This document shows, in pieces, positions 52,587-61,905 of a stretch of 64,000 nt of DNA. The translations under genes and the position numbers were made by a program. Origin of the DNA: Shewanella halotolerans (GTDB lineage: Bacteria; Pseudomonadota; Gammaproteobacteria; Enterobacterales; Shewanellaceae); assembly GCF_019457535.1 (NCBI RefSeq), contig NZ_CP080417.1, positions 3,162,001-3,226,000 of the forward strand. The letters run 5' to 3'. The number at the start of each line of letters is the position of its first letter. Position 1 is the stretch's first letter. Below the pieces are notes generated by a model, which was given only the letters and a program-made list of their open reading frames with translations, made no database searches and was not told the DNA's origin.

Positions 52587-53561
52587 TTACACTCTGAAGA
52601 TAGCTTCTACCGATAATCCTTGAGCACTGAGCAGATCTCGAAGCCGCTTCAGGGCTTCCACCTGAATTTGGCGTACTCTCTCTCTAGTCAGGCCTATCTC
52701 TTTACCGACATTTTCCAGGGTCGATGGCTCATAACCAAGCAGACCGAAACGACGGGCAAGTACTTCTCTCTGCTTACTGTTCAGCTCGTCGAGCCAGCGC
52801 ACAACAGACTTAGACATATCGTCGTCTTGCACCTTGTAATCCGGACCCACACAATCGTCATCGGCTAATACGTCAAGCAGTGCCTTATCGTTGTCACCAC
52901 CCAGTGGGGTATCGACCGAGGTGATACGCTCGTTAAGCTTGAGCATCTTACTAACATCGCTGCTTGGCAGGTCTAACTGCTCGGCGATCTCTTCTGCGGT
53001 TGGCTCATGATCTAGCTTGTGCGCGAGTTCCCTGGCGGTACGAAGGTAAACATTCAGCTCCTTCACCACATGAATAGGCAGGCGAATGGTACGGGTTTGG
53101 TTCATGATGGCACGTTCTATGGTCTGGCGGATCCACCAGGTGGCATAGGTTGAGAAACGGAAGCCGCGTTCGGGATCGAACTTTTCGACGGCGCGGATCA
53201 AACCTAAGTTACCTTCTTCAATCAGATCCAGTAAAGCTAAACCACGATTGTTATAACGACGTGCAATTTTTACGACGAGTCTGAGATTACTCTCAATCAT
53301 ACGGTTGCGAGATTTTTCACAGCCTTTTAGGGCCTTACGTGAGAAATAAACCTCCTCTTCCGCACTCAATAGGGGGGAAAATCCAATTTCACTTAAATAC
53401 AGCTGAGTGGCATCTAAGTTCTTTTGTAAGTCATCTTGTACTTGCTGTTCTAGTTCTGCGTCTTTCAAAACCTCCTTGCTGTTGGTCACTGATAGATCAG
53501 ACTCATTCTTCGACAAGTCCACTAAGGGCTCCGCCACGGCGGTAGATTGTTTACGACCCAT
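52587..53561 (-). CDS. rpoS: Stationary-phase sigma factor RpoS
   Basis: A 324-residue sigma-38 protein; GGGAG eight bases before the ATG at 53561 favours the start MGRKQST over an in-frame TTG five codons upstream. Region 1.2-2 includes DATQLYLSEIGFSPLLSAEEE and NLRLVVKIARRYNNRGLALLDLIEEGNLGLIRAVEKFDPERG, and region 4 ends LTRERVRQIQVEALKRLR. It directs RNA polymerase to stress genes. It lies after nlpD, within which its main promoter usually sits. Confidence 0.97.
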   Translation of the reverse strand: MGRKQSTAVAEPLVDLSKNESDLSVTNSKEVLKDAELEQQVQDDLQKNLDATQLYLSEIGFSPLLSAEEEVYFSRKALKGCEKSRNRMIESNLRLVVKIARRYNNRGLALLDLIEEGNLGLIRAVEKFDPERGFRFSTYATWWIRQTIERAIMNQTRTIRLPIHVVKELNVYLRTARELAHKLDHEPTAEEIAEQLDLPSSDVSKMLKLNERITSVDTPLGGDNDKALLDVLADDDCVGPDYKVQDDDMSKSVVRWLDELNSKQREVLARRFGLLGYEPSTLENVGKEIGLTRERVRQIQVEALKRLRDLLSAQGLSVEAIFRV

Positions 53562-53638
53562 AATATGCTCTCCCAAATTTTACATGCTAATTTACTGCAC
53601 TTTACTGTCCTCCAATTGCCAAAATGGCGCCTATAAAA

Positions 53639-54571
53639 TTATGATTTAGGCAAAAATTTAAGTGGGTCGACGGATTTGCCGTGATACCGTATCTCGAAAT
53701 GCAGCATCACCCTATTGGTACCCGTCTGTCCCATTTTCGCCACCGTTTGTCCCGCGGTAACGAACTGCTTCTCTTTTACTAAGATCTTATCGGCATGAGC
53801 ATAAGCACTGAGATAGTCATCGCTATGCTTAATGATCACCAGATTGCCGTATCCCCTTAGCGCATTTCCTGCATACACCACTCGCCCATCGGCGGCTGCC
53901 TGAATGCGATCGCCTCGGGATCCTGCGATCTTAATCCCTTTATTACCTTGTTCCTTGGTAGAGAATGTGCCGATCAACTTGCCTTTAACGGGCCAATGCC
54001 AGCGCTGGACCTTCTTTGGTAGGGTGCTACTGGGCTTGTGGATAACGCCGTTAACATTTTGTTGACCAGTTGTTACAGCGTACGCAGATTTATCGCCCCG
54101 ATCAAGCGATTTTTTCGCCGGTGCCATTTTACTGACGCTAGCCTGCTGACTATAATTAACTGTTTGTTTAGGTTGATTTTTAGCTGTATTTTGTTGCGTT
54201 TTTTTACTCAATACCTGAGTGCTACGCTGGGTCTTGCTATTTGTAACAGCGTTTGTCGATTTAAGCTTTAAAACCTGCCCAGGATAGATGGTATAGGGCT
54301 TGCGAAGCCCGTTATATCGGGCAATTTCGGAAAAATCTTTGTTGGCCGCCCAGGCGATCGAATAGAGGGTATCGCCGCGCTTGACCTTGTAGTGGTCGGA
54401 GGTGAGGCCACCCTTTTTATAAGCTTTCTTCACCGGCGAGTTAACGTTCACCACAGGAGCAGGTGTATGGGCCTGAAAACTACAGCCGCTCAGCAGACAG
54501 CTAAGCATTAAAGCACACAGTATACCTACTGGCTTTTGACAAAACCTCCACCGACTCGGGGCGCTTAGCAT
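53639..54571 (-). CDS. nlpD: Lipoprotein NlpD (LytM-domain amidase activator)
   Basis: A 310-residue lipoprotein; the lipobox LSGC places the lipid at Cys30. A LysM domain spans about 61-104 (YKVKRGDTLYSIAWAANKDF) and a degenerate LytM/M23 domain about 190-310 (GNLVIIKHSDDYLSAYAHADK). The zinc-binding set is incomplete, as in other NlpD proteins, which activate the amidase AmiC at the septum. The linker is Gln/Lys/Ser-rich. Followed by rpoS. Confidence 0.93.
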   Translation of the reverse strand: MLSAPSRWRFCQKPVGILCALMLSCLLSGCSFQAHTPAPVVNVNSPVKKAYKKGGLTSDHYKVKRGDTLYSIAWAANKDFSEIARYNGLRKPYTIYPGQVLKLKSTNAVTNSKTQRSTQVLSKKTQQNTAKNQPKQTVNYSQQASVSKMAPAKKSLDRGDKSAYAVTTGQQNVNGVIHKPSSTLPKKVQRWHWPVKGKLIGTFSTKEQGNKGIKIAGSRGDRIQAAADGRVVYAGNALRGYGNLVIIKHSDDYLSAYAHADKILVKEKQFVTAGQTVAKMGQTGTNRVMLHFEIRYHGKSVDPLKFLPKS

Positions 54572-54617
54572 AGCGGCTCCCCTATTCCCTTAGCGTCGGC
54601 GCACCAGATGACAGCCA

Positions 54618-55253
54618 CTAGGCAAGTTCACCATTGACCAAAGGCACAAACTTCACCATCTCTATGGTCTGGGAATGAAATTGATCGCCCTTACGAACCA
54701 CACGCATCAGTTGCTGTGTCTCCTCGCCGACAGGGATCACCAGCACGCCACCATCGGCCAGCTGTTGCAGTAGCGCCTGTGGCACACTGCTGGCCGCCGC
54801 CGTCACCATGATGGCGTCGAAGGGCCCCTTGTTGGCCCACCCTTTCCAGCCGTCGCCATACTTAAAGGAGACATTATGCAGGTCGAGTCGCTTGAGACGC
54901 TGTCGCGCCTGGATCTGCAGACTCTTGATCCGCTCAACCGTGCATAGCTCATCCACCAGCTGCGCTAAAATAGCCGCCTGATAGCCAGAGCCTGTGCCTA
55001 TCTCCAGCACCCTTTTGGGACGCGACTCTAACAGGAGTTCTGTCATGCGCGCCACGATATAAGGCTGAGAGATGGTTTGCCCCTGTCCTATGGGCAGAGC
55101 AGTATTTTCATAGGCCTTATGGCCCAGGGCCGCATCGAGAAATAGTTCTCTTGGCGTTTTCGCCACCACTGCTAAGACATCGGCATTAGCGACTCCCGCC
55201 CCCTGAAGGTGACGTGCCAGATTCAATGCCGCCGTAGTGGCTACCCCATTCAT
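54618..55253 (-). CDS. pcm: Protein-L-isoaspartate O-methyltransferase Pcm
   Basis: A 211-residue SAM methyltransferase from ATG 55253, which overlaps the surE stop by four bases; an upstream ATG at 55268 is possible. Motif I EIGTGSGYQAAIL, and ALPIGQGQTISQPYIVARM for isoaspartate recognition, match the family. It repairs isoaspartyl damage, important in stationary phase, and sits in the surE-pcm-nlpD-rpoS cluster. Confidence 0.96.
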   Translation of the reverse strand: MNGVATTAALNLARHLQGAGVANADVLAVVAKTPRELFLDAALGHKAYENTALPIGQGQTISQPYIVARMTELLLESRPKRVLEIGTGSGYQAAILAQLVDELCTVERIKSLQIQARQRLKRLDLHNVSFKYGDGWKGWANKGPFDAIMVTAAASSVPQALLQQLADGGVLVIPVGEETQQLMRVVRKGDQFHSQTIEMVKFVPLVNGELA

Positions 55254-55999
55254 AATTGCTCTATCCATTGCTTTATCTTTGATACTTGTTCAAACGCGGT
55301 CAGATCCACCGTTAAGGGGGTCACCGACACATAGCCGTTGGCCACGGCATGAAAATCTGTGCCTTCGCTGGCGTCTTGCTCTTCACCCGGCGGGCCGAGC
55401 CAGAATATCTCCCGTCCGGCAGGATCTTGCATACGCACCATGCCTTCGGCCCTGTGTCTGGCGCCCAGACGGGTCACTCTAATGCCCTTGATCTCATCGA
55501 GCGGCAGATCCGGCACATTCACATTTAAAATCTGATCCGACGCGATAGGGCTATCGATCAGACCGGCGACTATTTTACAGGCGTAGTAGGCCGCCGTGTC
55601 ATAGTGCTTCAGCTCTCGGCCCACCAGAGAGATGGCAATCGCCGGCAAGCCCAGGAAACGCCCCTCCATCGCCGCGGCGACGGTGCCGGAATAAAGGGTA
55701 TCATCCCCCATGTTCGCACCGGCGTTGATGCCAGAAACCACGATATCCGGTTCATGGGCATAAAACTCGCGAATCGCCAGATGCACACAATCGGTCGGCG
55801 TACCACTGACGGAAATATAACCATTATCTAACTTATTAATTCGCAAAGGGTTAGTCAAGGTTAACGAGTTGCTGGCACCCGAACAGTTGCGATCCGGACC
55901 GACCGTCATCACCTCATAGTGCTTCGCCAGGGCATTGGACAGCGCCGCGATCCCCGGCGCAGTGATGCCATCGTCATTGCTTACCAATATCTTAATCAT
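55250..55999 (-). CDS. surE: 5'-nucleotidase/exopolyphosphatase SurE
   Basis: A 249-residue protein starting MIKILVSNDDGITAPGIAAL; the ATG at 55999 is chosen because it begins with the canonical SurE N-terminus. Metal ligands are the Asp pair of NDDG and the Ser of SGASNSLTL, with a further Asn in SGINAGANMGDDTLYSGTV. It dephosphorylates nucleotides in stationary phase. It overlaps truD by eight bases. Confidence 0.96.
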   Translation of the reverse strand: MIKILVSNDDGITAPGIAALSNALAKHYEVMTVGPDRNCSGASNSLTLTNPLRINKLDNGYISVSGTPTDCVHLAIREFYAHEPDIVVSGINAGANMGDDTLYSGTVAAAMEGRFLGLPAIAISLVGRELKHYDTAAYYACKIVAGLIDSPIASDQILNVNVPDLPLDEIKGIRVTRLGARHRAEGMVRMQDPAGREIFWLGPPGEEQDASEGTDFHAVANGYVSVTPLTVDLTAFEQVSKIKQWIEQL

Positions 56000-57059
56000 G
56001 GGCTTGCTCGCTCGCTGCGGCCTTTCTGGCCTGATATTCCCGCTCTTTGACATCTTGATAATTCACCAGTTCCCGCAGCACTGAGGTGGCAAAGCTGCCA
56101 GCCGGCAGGGCGAACTTTATCACTAAGGTGTCTTCCTGGATCTCATAGCTCAGCTGCTGCGGCTCGAGGAGCAGCGGGCGGCGCTCCTGATTGAGCCCCG
56201 CCTGCTCAAGGCCGGCAAGATCTTCAGGATACTGACCACAAACGCCCTGCTCGAAGGCTAACGCCTCGGCCTCACTCAGCGCCTGGCCCCGACCCCACAT
56301 GGGCGCCGAGAGTTGAATATCGTTTTCCGCCAGACGAGCATAAAGCGCTTCATCCCAGGGATTGGCCACGAAGTAGCTCTTGCTGCCAGCCAACATCACA
56401 CAGTCACCATCGAGTGTATTGAGCTGGTGTAGACGAAGTCGCTCACTCACTACCTGATTAAAGAGATGAGAGCGCACCGCCGAGAGGTAGATGCTACGCT
56501 TATTTCTGTCTTTCACCTTCTTTTTGCCCGAGAGCATCTGACGACCGAAAATCAGGTTCTTTCCGTCATGGCCGAAACGCTGCTCGCCAAAATAGTTAGG
56601 CACGCCTGTGGCTTTAATCAGCTCGATGCGCCGCACCAGTGCGTCCATGTCAGACACGGCCCTTAGAGTCAGGATAAAGCGGTTACCGGCCAGGGCGCCG
56701 GTGCGCAGCTTCTTACCATGACGGGCGCTTGATAGCACGGTAAGCTGCTCGCTATTGAGCGACTGCCAGTCTGGCATGCTCTTACCGGGAATACGCACCC
56801 CAAACCACTGCTCAGTGATGGCGTGTCTGTCTTTCTGGCCGGCAAAGGTCACCTCTTTCGGGTGCACGCCGGCAAAGCTTGAGAGCATGCGCGCCACATC
56901 GGCGGTATTTAACCCCTCCTTGCGAATGTGCAGCATGTGATGCTCGCCCTCGCCCGTCGGAAGAAATGGCAAGATCTCCTGCACGATAAAATCGCTATTG
57001 AAGGTTCTTAGGTCGGCGCTCGCCTCAGGCTCGCCATGCAAATAATGTAGTGGGGTCAT
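55992..57059 (-). CDS. truD: tRNA pseudouridine(13) synthase TruD
   Basis: A 355-residue protein with the catalytic Asp in TFAGQKDRHAITEQW (about Asp77) and the family motif NYFGEQRFG. It makes pseudouridine-13 in tRNA-Glu. The insertion domain near 160-270 is normal for bacterial TruD. Overlaps surE at its end, and ispF precedes it by nine bases. Confidence 0.96.
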   Translation of the reverse strand: MTPLHYLHGEPEASADLRTFNSDFIVQEILPFLPTGEGEHHMLHIRKEGLNTADVARMLSSFAGVHPKEVTFAGQKDRHAITEQWFGVRIPGKSMPDWQSLNSEQLTVLSSARHGKKLRTGALAGNRFILTLRAVSDMDALVRRIELIKATGVPNYFGEQRFGHDGKNLIFGRQMLSGKKKVKDRNKRSIYLSAVRSHLFNQVVSERLRLHQLNTLDGDCVMLAGSKSYFVANPWDEALYARLAENDIQLSAPMWGRGQALSEAEALAFEQGVCGQYPEDLAGLEQAGLNQERRPLLLEPQQLSYEIQEDTLVIKFALPAGSFATSVLRELVNYQDVKEREYQARKAAASEQAHD

Positions 57060-57068
57060 AACTCTCTC

Positions 57069-57554
57069 TTATCTCGGGGCGGCGCACATCAGCACCACGG
57101 CTTCCACCGCTATCCCCTCTTTGCGTCCGGTAAAGCCAAGCTTCTCTGTGGTGGTGGCCTTGACGTTGATCGCCTCTATGTCACTTTCAAGATCCTTGCT
57201 CAGACACTCGCGTATCGCCTGAATGTGTGGCAGCATCTTAGGGGCCTGGGCAATTATGGTGACGTCCAGGTTACCCAGCCTATAGCCCTTATCCAGCGCC
57301 AGCTGGTAGCAATGACGTAGCAGCACGCGGCTGTCGGCCCCCTTAAAGTCTGGGTCGGTATCGGGGAAATGTTTACCTATATCTCCAAGCGCCATGGCGC
57401 CGAGAATCGCATCTGAGATGGCATGCAGCACCACATCGCCATCCGAATGGGCCACCAAGCCAGTGTCATAGGGGACTTCAACGCCGCCTAAGATCAGCGG
57501 CAACTCGCCGCCAAATTTATGCACATCGAAACCATGGCCGATACGTATATTCAT
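57069..57554 (-). CDS. ispF: 2-C-methyl-D-erythritol 2,4-cyclodiphosphate synthase IspF
   Basis: A 161-residue enzyme with the zinc ligands in IGHGFDVHKF and HSDGDVVLHAISDAILG, plus the signature VKATTTEKLGFTGRKEGIA. It catalyses the fifth step of the MEP isoprenoid pathway. It lies three bases after ispD and shares its transcript. Confidence 0.97.
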   Translation of the reverse strand: MNIRIGHGFDVHKFGGELPLILGGVEVPYDTGLVAHSDGDVVLHAISDAILGAMALGDIGKHFPDTDPDFKGADSRVLLRHCYQLALDKGYRLGNLDVTIIAQAPKMLPHIQAIRECLSKDLESDIEAINVKATTTEKLGFTGRKEGIAVEAVVLMCAAPR

Positions 57555-57557
57555 CTG

Positions 57558-58286
57558 TCATTCACCTGTTCTGGAATTGGGGTCACTGGCGGCCGCTTGT
57601 AGATAGAGCGCCGCCAGTTGCAGATCCTCTGGATGGGTCACCTTGATGTTATCGAAACGCCCGCTTACCAACAGCGGCTGGCCACCGGCCCACTCCATCG
57701 CAGAGGCCTCATCGGTAATGGCGACCTGCGCCGCCAGCGCATCAGTCAGATTCTGCTTAAGGCTGATCACGGGAAACAGCTGGGGAGTGAGCGCATGCCA
57801 GAGGTTCTCGCGGCATACTGTCTCTTGTATCGCGCCGCCTTTACCCGAACGCTTCATGGTGTCGCGTACCGGCATGGCGAGGATGGCGCCCTGCTGATTA
57901 CCTGTTTCTGTCTCACAGGCGGCGATCAGCTTATCGATATCGGCCGCACTTAAGCAGGGACGGGCCGCGTCATGCACAAGCGCCCAGGCAGATTGAGATG
58001 CGACATTGAGGGCGCTCAGCACAGAATCGGCGCGCTCTTTGCCGCCAACAACAGTCATCAGCTGGGGGTGGCTCGCCTGGCTCAGCTTGGCGAAATGGGT
58101 ATCTTCAGGGCTTAGGGCAATAATCACCTTGTCGATGCGTGGATGTTCCAGTAGGCGATCTAGGGTGTGCGCCAGGATAGGTTGATGATTTAACATCAGA
58201 TATTGCTTGGGGATCTCGGCGCCCATTCGCGCGCCGATCCCGGCGGCGGGCACAATAGCAACCAGCTCTTGTATGCGACTAATCAT
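57558..58286 (-). CDS. ispD: 2-C-methyl-D-erythritol 4-phosphate cytidylyltransferase IspD
   Basis: A 242-residue enzyme with the CTP-binding motif VPAAGIGARMGAEIPKQYL, and the VHDAARPCLSAADIDKL motif. It makes CDP-ME in the MEP pathway. It lies between ftsB and ispF in the conserved ftsB-ispD-ispF order. Confidence 0.96.
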   Translation of the reverse strand: MISRIQELVAIVPAAGIGARMGAEIPKQYLMLNHQPILAHTLDRLLEHPRIDKVIIALSPEDTHFAKLSQASHPQLMTVVGGKERADSVLSALNVASQSAWALVHDAARPCLSAADIDKLIAACETETGNQQGAILAMPVRDTMKRSGKGGAIQETVCRENLWHALTPQLFPVISLKQNLTDALAAQVAITDEASAMEWAGGQPLLVSGRFDNIKVTHPEDLQLAALYLQAAASDPNSRTGE

Positions 58287-58328
58287 AGATGTTAACTCGT
58301 GTCACTTTTTAGGCGAAACCGGCTGAGC

Positions 58329-58631
58329 CTACTGCTCGCCAATCTCGGCTTTACGCTGAGGCTCACCCACTACACGAAAGAAGGTCTCTCCCTGTTTCAC
58401 CATCCCCAGCTCGTTACGGGCGCGTTCTTCCAGCGCCTCGGTACCGCGTCTAAGGTCGAGAATCTCTTCTTTGAGTACCTGATTTCGTTCGATGAGTTTG
58501 GCGTTACTCTCGCGCTGCAACTTGATCTGTTCCTGCAGCTGAAAAGATTCGGGAAGGCTATTTTGTCCCCACCAGAGTCGATACTGGAGCAGACCAAGCA
58601 GCACAAACATGGCGATAAGAAGTCGCTTCAT
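58329..58631 (-). CDS. ftsB: Cell division protein FtsB
   Basis: A 100-residue bitopic protein: a short cytoplasmic end, one helix (about 4-20) and a coiled coil (about 28-75) starting LQLQEQIKLQRESNAKLIER, ending in a globular tail (LGMVKQGETFFRVV). It joins FtsL and FtsQ in the divisome. It precedes ispD by 42 bases and follows a terminator after eno. Confidence 0.94.
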   Translation of the reverse strand: MKRLLIAMFVLLGLLQYRLWWGQNSLPESFQLQEQIKLQRESNAKLIERNQVLKEEILDLRRGTEALEERARNELGMVKQGETFFRVVGEPQRKAEIGEQ

Positions 58632-58680
58632 CCTTAATGGGCTTTATCTCTGTTAAAAGGCTGAACTGATATTACAACAA

Positions 58681-58706
58681 AAAAGGCCACCAAGTGGTGG
58701 CCTTTT
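58681..58706 (-). terminator. Terminator of eno
   Basis: Stem AAAAGGCCACCA/TGGTGGCCTTTT followed by TT on the minus strand. It separates eno from ftsB. Confidence 0.87.
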
Positions 58707-58730
58707 ACCAAATTAACCGTAAAAACTCGG

Positions 58731-60026
58731 TTATGCTTGGCCTTTGATCTCGCTACGACCCTTGTAAGGTGCTTTTTCACCTAACTGCTCTTCGATACGT
58801 AGCAGTTGGTTGTACTTAGCAACACGGTCACTACGACACAGAGAACCCGTCTTGATTTGGCCAGCCGCAGTCGCTACCGCCAGATCAGCGATGGTCGCAT
58901 CTTCGGTCTCGCCGCTACGGTGAGAAATAACCACAGTGTAGCCTGCGTCTTTCGCCATGCGGATTGCCGCCAGCGTCTCGGTCAGAGAACCAATCTGGTT
59001 GAACTTGATCAGGATAGAGTTAGCGATCTTGTTCTCGATACCACGGCTCAGGATCTTAGTGTTGGTTACGAACAGATCGTCACCTACTAGTTGGATCTTG
59101 TCGCCAAGGATTTGAGTCTGGTAAGCCCAGCCATCCCAATCTGACTCGTCCAGACCATCTTCGATAGACACGATTGGGTACTCTTCGGTCAGAGACTTCA
59201 GGAAGTCAGAGAAACCGTTTGAGTCAAATACCTTGCCTTCGCCAGACAGGTCATATTGACCGTCTTTGTAGAATTCAGAGGCTGCACAGTCAAGGGCCAG
59301 TGTCACGTCTTCACCCAGCTTGTAACCGGCTTTTTCTACCGCAACTTTGATAACCGCCAGTGCATCGGCGTTAGACGCTAAGTTAGGCGCGAAACCACCT
59401 TCATCACCCACTGCAGTGTTAAGACCCTTCTCTTGCAGAACCTTCTTCAGGTTGTGGAAGATCTCGGCGCCCATGCGTAGCGCTTCACGGAAGCTCTTAG
59501 CACCAACAGGCTGAACCATGAACTCTTGGATATCAACGTTGTTGTCGGCGTGCTCACCACCGTTAAGGATGTTCATCATAGGCACAGGCATAGAGTACTG
59601 GCCAGGAGTACCGTTTAGCTCGGCGATGTGCGCGTACAGCGGCATGCCTTTGAAGGCAGCAGCGGCTTTAGCAGCAGCCAGAGACACGGCTAAGATAGCG
59701 TTAGCGCCCAGCTTGTCTTTGTTTTCAGTGCCATCCAGGTCGATCATGATCTGATCCAGCTCGGCTTGCGCCGTCGCATCTTTACCCATTAGGGCATCAC
59801 GGATCTGACCATTGATATTAGCCACAGCGGTCAAAACGCCTTTACCCATGTAACGGCTCTTGTCACCATCACGCAGCTCTAGTGCTTCGCGGCTACCGGT
59901 AGATGCACCAGATGGAGCAGCTGCCATGCCTACGAAACCACCATCTAGATGCACTTCCGCTTCAACCGTTGGGTTACCGCGTGAATCCATGATCTCGCGA
60001 CCAATGACATTGATAATTTTAGCCAT
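58731..60026 (-). CDS. eno: Enolase Eno
   Basis: A 431-residue enolase with GDEGGFAPN around the catalytic Glu, metal ligands in LALDCAASEF, SIEDGLDESD and QLVGDDLFVTN, and the signature LIKFNQIGSLTETLAAI. The catalytic Lys lies in that signature and the substrate-binding SHRSGETED is present. It converts 2-phosphoglycerate to phosphoenolpyruvate in glycolysis and can join the RNA degradosome. It follows pyrG. Confidence 0.99.
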   Translation of the reverse strand: MAKIINVIGREIMDSRGNPTVEAEVHLDGGFVGMAAAPSGASTGSREALELRDGDKSRYMGKGVLTAVANINGQIRDALMGKDATAQAELDQIMIDLDGTENKDKLGANAILAVSLAAAKAAAAFKGMPLYAHIAELNGTPGQYSMPVPMMNILNGGEHADNNVDIQEFMVQPVGAKSFREALRMGAEIFHNLKKVLQEKGLNTAVGDEGGFAPNLASNADALAVIKVAVEKAGYKLGEDVTLALDCAASEFYKDGQYDLSGEGKVFDSNGFSDFLKSLTEEYPIVSIEDGLDESDWDGWAYQTQILGDKIQLVGDDLFVTNTKILSRGIENKIANSILIKFNQIGSLTETLAAIRMAKDAGYTVVISHRSGETEDATIADLAVATAAGQIKTGSLCRSDRVAKYNQLLRIEEQLGEKAPYKGRSEIKGQA

Positions 60027-60119
60027 AATTTCCTCGACTTTAAGTTTAAGATTTAAGTTTAAAAGTTAATGCAAAACTAAAATTCTTATCGCTAAATTTA
60101 CATCATCTGAAACAAAAAA

Positions 60120-60144
60120 GCCGCCTCCGAGAGTCGGAAGCGGC
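60120..60144 (-). terminator. Terminator of pyrG
   Basis: Stem GCCGCTTCCGA/TCGGAGGCGGC (one mismatch) followed by TTTTTT on the minus strand. It lies between pyrG and eno. Confidence 0.87.
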
Positions 60145-60157
60145 CCTTGTATATAGA

Positions 60158-61795
60158 TTAGCCTAAATCGCGTTTTTGGTACGCAACGGCTGCAGCAACG
60201 AAACCTTGGAACAATGGCTGACCATCGCGAGGCGTTGATGTAAATTCAGGGTGGAACTGACCCGCCACGAACCATGGGTGGTTAGGGAGTTCAATCATTT
60301 CAACCAGCTGACGATCTGTCGACAGACCGCTGAATACCAAGCCGGCTTTCTCTAAACGTTCTCTGTATGTGTTGTTCACTTCGTAACGATGACGGTGGCG
60401 CTCTACACAGGTCAATCCCTTGTAAGCTTCCGCCGCCTTAGTACCTTCGATCAGATGACACAGCTGCGCGCCTAGACGCATGGTGCCACCGAGATCTGAT
60501 TCTTCATGACGTTGTTCGATATTACCTTTTTCGTCAATCCATTCTGTGATCAAGCCCACAACTGGATGCGGCGTATCCTTGTTGAACTCGGTTGAATGCG
60601 CATTTTCTAAACCAGCCACGTGTCGCGCAAACTCGATCAGTGCAACCTGCATACCCAGACAGATACCGAAATAAGGAAGGTTGTTCTCACGGGCATACTG
60701 AGCCGCCATGATCTTGCCTTCGACGCCGCGCTCACCGAAGCCGCCCGGTACCAGGATACCATCAAGGCCTTCCAGCACTTCAGTGCCCTTGGCTTCGATA
60801 TTTTGGGAATCGATATACTTGATGTTAACTGACACGCGGTTAAACAGGCCGGCATGTTTCAACGCTTCGTTCACCGACTTGTAAGCATCTGGAAGTTCGG
60901 TGTACTTGCCCACCATACCTATAGTGACTTCACCGGTTGGGTTGGCTTCTTGATAGATAACGTTTTCCCACTCAGACAGATCGGCTTCTCTACACTCAAG
61001 GCCGAAACGCTTGGTGACCAGATCGTCCAAACCCTGCGCCTTCAGCAGTGCAGGGATCTTGTAGATGCTATCGACATCTTTCAGCGAGATCACGGCGCGC
61101 TCTTCAACGTTACAGAATAGCGAGATCTTTGCCTTCTCGTTAGACGGAATCGCACGGTCACCACGGCAAACCAGTACGTCTGGCGCGATACCGATTGAAC
61201 GCAGCTCTTTCACCGAGTGTTGTGTCGGCTTGGTCTTCACTTCGCCCGCCGCGCCCAGGAAAGGCACCAGGGTCAAATGCATAAACAGGGTACGATCACG
61301 GCCAAGTTCTACGCCCAACTGACGAATAGACTCAAGGAAAGGCAATGACTCTATATCACCTACGGTACCGCCGATCTCAACGATCGCCACGTCGTGCCCT
61401 TCTCCGCCCTCAAGCACTTTCTCTTTAATCGCATTGGTGATGTGTGGGATCACCTGAATGGTGGCCCCTAGGTAGTCGCCACGACGCTCTTTGCGCAGCA
61501 CTTCCTCATAGATACGACCCGTGGTGAAGTTGTTACGACGGTTCATCTTGGTACGGATGAAACGTTCGTAGTGACCCAGGTCGAGGTCAGTTTCAGCGCC
61601 ATCTTCGGTGACAAATACTTCACCGTGCTGGGTTGGGCTCATGGTACCCGGATCCAAGTTAATATAAGGATCCAGCTTCATAATGGTTACGTTAAGGCCC
61701 CGAGCCTCTAAAATTGCCGCCAATGATGCTGCTGCAATGCCTTTACCTAGTGATGAAACCACGCCACCAGTAACGAAGATATACCTTGTAGTCAT
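60158..61795 (-). CDS. pyrG: CTP synthase PyrG
   Basis: A 545-residue enzyme; the ATG at 61795 gives the family start MTTRYIFVTGGVVSSLGKGI. The N-terminal synthetase has the P-loop GGVVSSLGKG, and the C-terminal glutaminase has GICLGMQ (nucleophile Cys) and HPEFTSTP (His, Glu). It makes CTP from UTP, glutamine and ATP. Neighbour of eno, as in E. coli. Confidence 0.98.
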   Translation of the reverse strand: MTTRYIFVTGGVVSSLGKGIAAASLAAILEARGLNVTIMKLDPYINLDPGTMSPTQHGEVFVTEDGAETDLDLGHYERFIRTKMNRRNNFTTGRIYEEVLRKERRGDYLGATIQVIPHITNAIKEKVLEGGEGHDVAIVEIGGTVGDIESLPFLESIRQLGVELGRDRTLFMHLTLVPFLGAAGEVKTKPTQHSVKELRSIGIAPDVLVCRGDRAIPSNEKAKISLFCNVEERAVISLKDVDSIYKIPALLKAQGLDDLVTKRFGLECREADLSEWENVIYQEANPTGEVTIGMVGKYTELPDAYKSVNEALKHAGLFNRVSVNIKYIDSQNIEAKGTEVLEGLDGILVPGGFGERGVEGKIMAAQYARENNLPYFGICLGMQVALIEFARHVAGLENAHSTEFNKDTPHPVVGLITEWIDEKGNIEQRHEESDLGGTMRLGAQLCHLIEGTKAAEAYKGLTCVERHRHRYEVNNTYRERLEKAGLVFSGLSTDRQLVEMIELPNHPWFVAGQFHPEFTSTPRDGQPLFQGFVAAAVAYQKRDLG

Positions 61796-61905
61796 GCTGA
61801 ACCTGAGAAAATGAGTTGGAAATATGTGCTTGTAAGAAAGCACTAGGACGGGGCGTTATTATATCAAAGCCCTTTGGATTCGACAAATAGGTAACAGCAA
61901 CTATT